The position numbers and the translations under genes were made by a program. The notes below the pieces were generated by a model. That model searched no databases. It saw only the letters and a program-made list of their open reading frames with translations, and had not been told where the DNA came from. DNA of 64,000 nt from Gaeumannomyces sp. JS-464 (Eukaryota > Ascomycota > Sordariomycetes > Magnaporthales > Magnaporthaceae), in NCBI GenBank assembly GCA_002197995.1, contig NGZR01000001.1, positions 12,977,501 to 13,041,500 on the forward strand, read 5' to 3'. Positions 60,241 to 64,000 of this stretch are shown here, in pieces; the stretch's first letter is position 1, and each line of letters opens with the position of its first letter.

Positions 60241-60774
60241 TCACTCAGCGATGGGGGCCATGACTGCGCCGCTCTTGGTCTTCGGGCTGCTCTTCTTGGA
60301 GCCGCCCGAGAAGCGGCGTTGGCGCTGCTTCATGGCCGCGCGCCGCCTGTCGCGCTCCTCGACGGCCAGGCGCATCGCCTCGAGCTGGTAGGCCCGCATC
60401 TGCTGCCTGCGGGCCTCGAGATGGGCCTCGTCGGCCTCGACGGCGGCGGTCGCGTCAAAGTAGTCGTAGCGCTGCTGGTGCTGGGGCAGCCGGCCGGGGA
60501 TGGGCGAGCCGGCCGAGGACGAGCCGCTGCTGGAGACGCTGCGGGCGTCGTCGTCGAAGACGTCGGGCGAGGACGGGAAGAGGTCCTCGTCGGAGAGGTA
60601 AGAGGTCGCGCGCTCCTCACCACGCTCGGAATCGGAGAGCGAGGACCGGCGAGGCCACGAGGGGAAGGCGCAGCTGGCGTCGGAGAAGTGGTGCTGCGGC
60701 CTCGAGAGGTAGCTGCCGGCACCGATCTCCATGGGCGCCGAGGTCGACGAGTAAGAGCCGTATGGGGAGTACAT
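60241..60774 (-). CDS. Small, largely disordered fungal protein
   Basis: A single exon of 177 aa. The N-terminus is Tyr/Ser/Pro-rich (MYSPYGSYSSTSAPMEIG). A motif-like segment TSYLSDEDLFPSSPDVFDDD follows, then a charged single helix (residues about 125-155, MRAYQLEAMRLAVEERDRRR) and a basic Lys/Ser-rich stretch before the terminal VMAPIAE. Ser-rich start, LSDEDLF motif, basic helix and PI-x-E ending match a family of small fungal proteins I recall seeing in other Sordariomycetes, but without a known function. Codon use and the directional helix composition support real coding. The basic tail could be a nuclear signal and the Ser-rich acidic motif a phosphorylation site (inference). It has over 3 kb of upstream sequence without another gene. 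Confidence 0.65.
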   Translation of the reverse strand: MYSPYGSYSSTSAPMEIGAGSYLSRPQHHFSDASCAFPSWPRRSSLSDSERGEERATSYLSDEDLFPSSPDVFDDDARSVSSSGSSSAGSPIPGRLPQHQQRYDYFDATAAVEADEAHLEARRQQMRAYQLEAMRLAVEERDRRRAAMKQRQRRFSGGSKKSSPKTKSGAVMAPIAE

Positions 60775-63700
60775 GGCTGCGGATGTGGATGTGTGTGTGT
60801 GTGAGAGAGGTGAGGCTGGTGATGCTATGTGCTGCTATGAGCAACAGGCTTGTTGTTGTGAAACCTCTTGATGGACTTGGACGCTATCGTCAAGTCGAGC
60901 GTGGTGCAGGGGGGACGGTTCCCTTTTATTCAGTTGCGTATTTTGACTGAGCCTCGTGTGCGGGCTTCAGGGCTGCACCTTAATGACGTGGCGAGGCCTG
61001 TTCGTGTTGGCGACAATTAGGTGTGTGCAGGTCGGGCCCGTATGCAAGTGAGTACGGGGAATTTTGTGTTTTTTATGGAGCCGCACTGGTCGAAGACGAG
61101 GCGGTCTGGAGGACAACACAGGGAAACCAGGCGGTCTCGGCTCGGCTGCGCTGGTGGTGTGTGTGGGGAGAGTGCTGTTCGCGGCTGCGCGATAGGCAAC
61201 GCCTTGTGATGCGAGATAGGGTGCGTCACCGGGGTACAGAGAGCAAATCAAGATTTATGGCTCTGGTCTGTGAAAGGCGCCGTGGCGATGGTATGTTTGG
61301 TTGGGTGGTGGTGTCGGGCTTGGTATTAGCATCATCGAAAGGAGGAAGGGAAAGGGAAGGGGAGGCCCAAATCGAGGACGGGTGAGAGGCACGGGCAATA
61401 TTATAATCGTGAGTCAACCATCGCCAGCCTGTGTGGTGCACGGAGGCAGCTGGCAAGCGAAGGAGAAGCCCCAGAAGGAAAAGAAAGGAAATCACCATCC
61501 CTGCCTCGCCATCCCTTGTACTCGGTCAGGACGGAGTATGTACACGGGTCGCCGGGCCCCCACGCCCCTCTGTCCCGGCGCAAGGGCATGTTGCAAGGGC
61601 CGAAAAGTGACAAAGTATAATCACCGCTACTTTTTTTGGTCCTTTGATTTCTCACCCACGTTTCTTTTGTTGGAAGCCTGGGCCCTGTCGGTCTGTTGCT
61701 TGTGCTGACCGCCTCTCCCTGTCGCGCTTGGTTGGTGCGGCACACCCGCTCGCCCATGCCTGCACGCCCCTCCCCTGCCCGACCACACCCCTCCCCCCTG
61801 GCAGGCCTCCGTTGGTCCATTTTCGCTCAATGTGCTTGGGGAAAAAAGGGAGCCCAGCCAGTGGCTGCTCTAGCCGGGGTTGGGGAAGCAAGCAGCCCTC
61901 TTCCGGACTCCCTCGCTGAGACCCGCCAAGCAGCGCCCGCCGGCCAGAAATCCGCCAGGAGGAGGCGAGCCCTTGAGCCCAGCGCCGGCGCACCGCCTGT
62001 TAGGTAGTTAGCTGGTAGACAGCCCCAAACGCGCCCAGCGGTCTCCCTGAGCGCCCCAACGCCTCCCCGCAAAACGGGGGCCAGAGCCCAGCACAGCACA
62101 CCCGACAACAAGCACCACACCGCACCAGCCAACAAACTATCCAAATCACCAACCCGCAGGTAGGGAGGGGTGGAGGCGTCGCGCCGCTTTCACCGCTGGC
62201 GGGAAATGGCTCGTCTGAACTCTTTTTTTTTTTTTTTTTTGTTTTCCCCGCGGCGCCCAACCGGAGGCGCGGGAGCAGGCATGAAGGTGTGATGGGATCA
62301 ATGAGAGGAGGGAGACACAGGCGACACACACACTACGCGCAACCTGCGCGGTGACAAAGCCTATGGGAGGTCAAACAAGACGCTGGTCGCCGCCCCTTTT
62401 TGGTGTTGGTGACCGTCTGCAAGCTACAGGCTACATGCTGAAGCACTACGCCGCCCCCGTTGCTCGGACGGGATAGGCTCGGCCAGTGTGTGATATCAGC
62501 TTTGCGTGGTGCGACAGCGCACCAACGGGAGGGGGAAATGAAGAGACGGAGAGCCCGCAAAAGGATGTCAAGCGAGAGACAATCAGAGTCGTGAGAAGCA
62601 ATAATCCATCGTGGTTGGAGGGCGAGCCGGTCGCGGGACTGAATAATGCGCCTCGCGCAAGCGACCAGCCAACCAAATCCCACTGATCGGTGCGAAACCC
62701 GAGGGATGCAATCAAAATGGCCGGCAACAGGCTGATTCATGGTGATGCGCACACCGACAAAGAGGCTACAGGCAGAGGATTTTCCCGCCCACTGCGACGC
62801 GACTCGCGAGATTTGTCCGAGGTCAAAGGCTACCGACTCATAAAGTGTGCAACTGTGCAAGTCACAATCTTGGCCAGCGAATATCGCCGCGCACACACAC
62901 AAGAGCTGCAATCATCCACCGCCACTCGGAATAATTGAAACAGTACATGAAAAAGTATGGGCAAAAAGCAAGTCGTCGTCGGCGAATCGTCGCCGTCGCC
63001 CCCGAATGACTGACTTGGCTGCCTGCCCTCCTTTGCCGCTTTGCTTGACCTCCATGACAAACCCCAAGCCGCCCGCCCCATCCCTGCCTAGCCGGCACAG
63101 AGGGTAACTGGAAACGGGCAAAATGTCGAGGGGGAGGCGTCGCGGGCGCGTTTCCATCCCACTGGCGCTTCCTGGGGGCTCCGCACATTGATCGAGAAAA
63201 AGGCGGCGGCGATACGGTGCGCAAACACATCGTAGATGGATGAGTCAGACTGGGGAAGCACAGGACAGGGCGGCTGTGCCCATCTTTCCATCATGCTCCC
63301 GTCCACCATCCATCTGTCTCATCCCGCCTGCGATCTGGGGATACGGGGGACCCCTATGACAAAGACGGAGAAAGGAGGAGGGCGAGACGCGACCGCGTGC
63401 GCGCAAAGGAGAAGCGCATCGCTCGCGTAAGCTGATGGAAGGCAGCGAACGCGATGCCTGGGGCTGGTGGAACGCCGCCGCAGTCCAGCAGGCGGGTAAT
63501 GGTGGCTAACTCCGTTGGCTGCGCCGCCGCGCCGCTGCTGCGAGGGACGGACGGGCTGCACTGTCCGCACCGCACACCAGCGGTATCTGTCCGCGTCGCT
63601 CCTAAGAAACTGGCCGGAGGGGCTTACAACCAACTGCTGCCTCCTGCGATACGCGTATGCCGGTGTCTTTTTTCGTGTCCCACCCTGTGCACACAGAGTA

Positions 63701-64000
63701 AGCTACTACCCGTCCGTTTGCGTCTGTCCGCCCAAACTTTCCGAAAGCGGAAGGAGTTGGGGTTGCATTCTGGTCGCACACAGACCACTCACAGACGCAC
63801 ACACACACACGACCCCAGAGATAGAACCCCCAGACAGTGATGGCGATGATATCGGTGCATCGCTTGGAACCGACACCACGCAAGCAATATCAGACGGCCA
63901 CGCGGAGAACCCTGGCATCAGACGCCGAAAATACTCCCAACATCACTGGGGCGCTCGGTACACCTCTTTCCATTGGGGTATTACGTCGACACGGGCGTGG
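60775..64000. other. Upstream noncoding region to window end
   Basis: No gene was recognised. A GT/GA-rich microsatellite lies just upstream of the small gene (about 60790-60810), a T18 run at 62223-62240, and short CA repeats near 62890 and 63795. It probably contains the promoter and leader of the minus-strand gene at 60774, and possibly the edge of a gene beyond the window. Confidence 0.45.

Overview
The window is nuclear DNA of a filamentous ascomycete (Pezizomycotina, most likely Sordariomycetes). Genes are split by short GT-AG introns (about 60-440 bp, GTAAGT/GTGAGT/GTACGT-type donors, CTAAC/CTGAC-type branch points). Third codon positions are GC-rich, promoters are long and pyrimidine-rich, and the gene set is typically fungal: cytochrome c, Rix7, Rrp42, Ate1, COG7, a PARP-UBC fusion, Deg1/Pus3, PIG-H. 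No prokaryotic features, CRISPR array, rRNA gene, convincing tRNA or transposon was seen. The species cannot be fixed from the sequence alone.

Layout. 0.5-1.0 kb: small LYR-like protein. 3.7-5.3 kb: mitochondrial carrier. 6.2-8.7 kb: ribosome-biogenesis AAA ATPase Rix7, convergent with cytochrome c (9.5-10.4 kb). 11.2-12.1 kb: fungal mitochondrial membrane protein, convergent with exosome subunit Rrp42 (12.2-13.5 kb). 14.7-16.1 kb: short-chain dehydrogenase, convergent with arginyltransferase Ate1 (16.3-17.9 kb). A 5-kb gene-poor stretch precedes a Nudix diphosphoinositol phosphohydrolase (23.2-23.8 kb). Then come COG7 (24.6-25.9 kb), a large PARP + UBE2Q-like E2 fusion (27.7-31.4 kb), PRPP synthetase (33.0-34.5 kb), Pol III subunit Rpc17 (35.7-36.2 kb), an atypical Rho-like GTPase (36.3-37.1 kb), Deg1/Pus3 (37.6-39.7 kb), PIG-H/Gpi15 (39.9-40.7 kb) and a WD40/alpha-solenoid/proline-rich protein of about 1,700 aa (42.6-48.0 kb). 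A 12.2-kb stretch without a convincing gene follows, then a small disordered fungal protein (60.2-60.8 kb) and 3.2 kb of apparently noncoding sequence.

The genes are housekeeping and do not form one pathway. Themes are RNA and ribosome metabolism (Rix7, Rrp42, Rpc17, Deg1), secretory pathway and GPI biosynthesis (COG7, Gpi15), protein modification (Ate1, PARP-UBC) and mitochondria (cytochrome c, carrier, the membrane protein at 11.2 kb). Neighbours are mostly arranged as convergent or divergent pairs.

A key caution: ten of the eighteen genes can be read through only if one or more single-base indels are assumed, about half of them in short C/G runs. Many of these genes are essential or core genes elsewhere, so the indels look like uncorrected sequencing errors rather than pseudogenes. 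The products are described here in the reading frames each family requires. The most biologically interesting items are the PARP-E2 fusion, the Rho-like GTPase lacking the usual G12 and Q61 positions, and the long gene desert.
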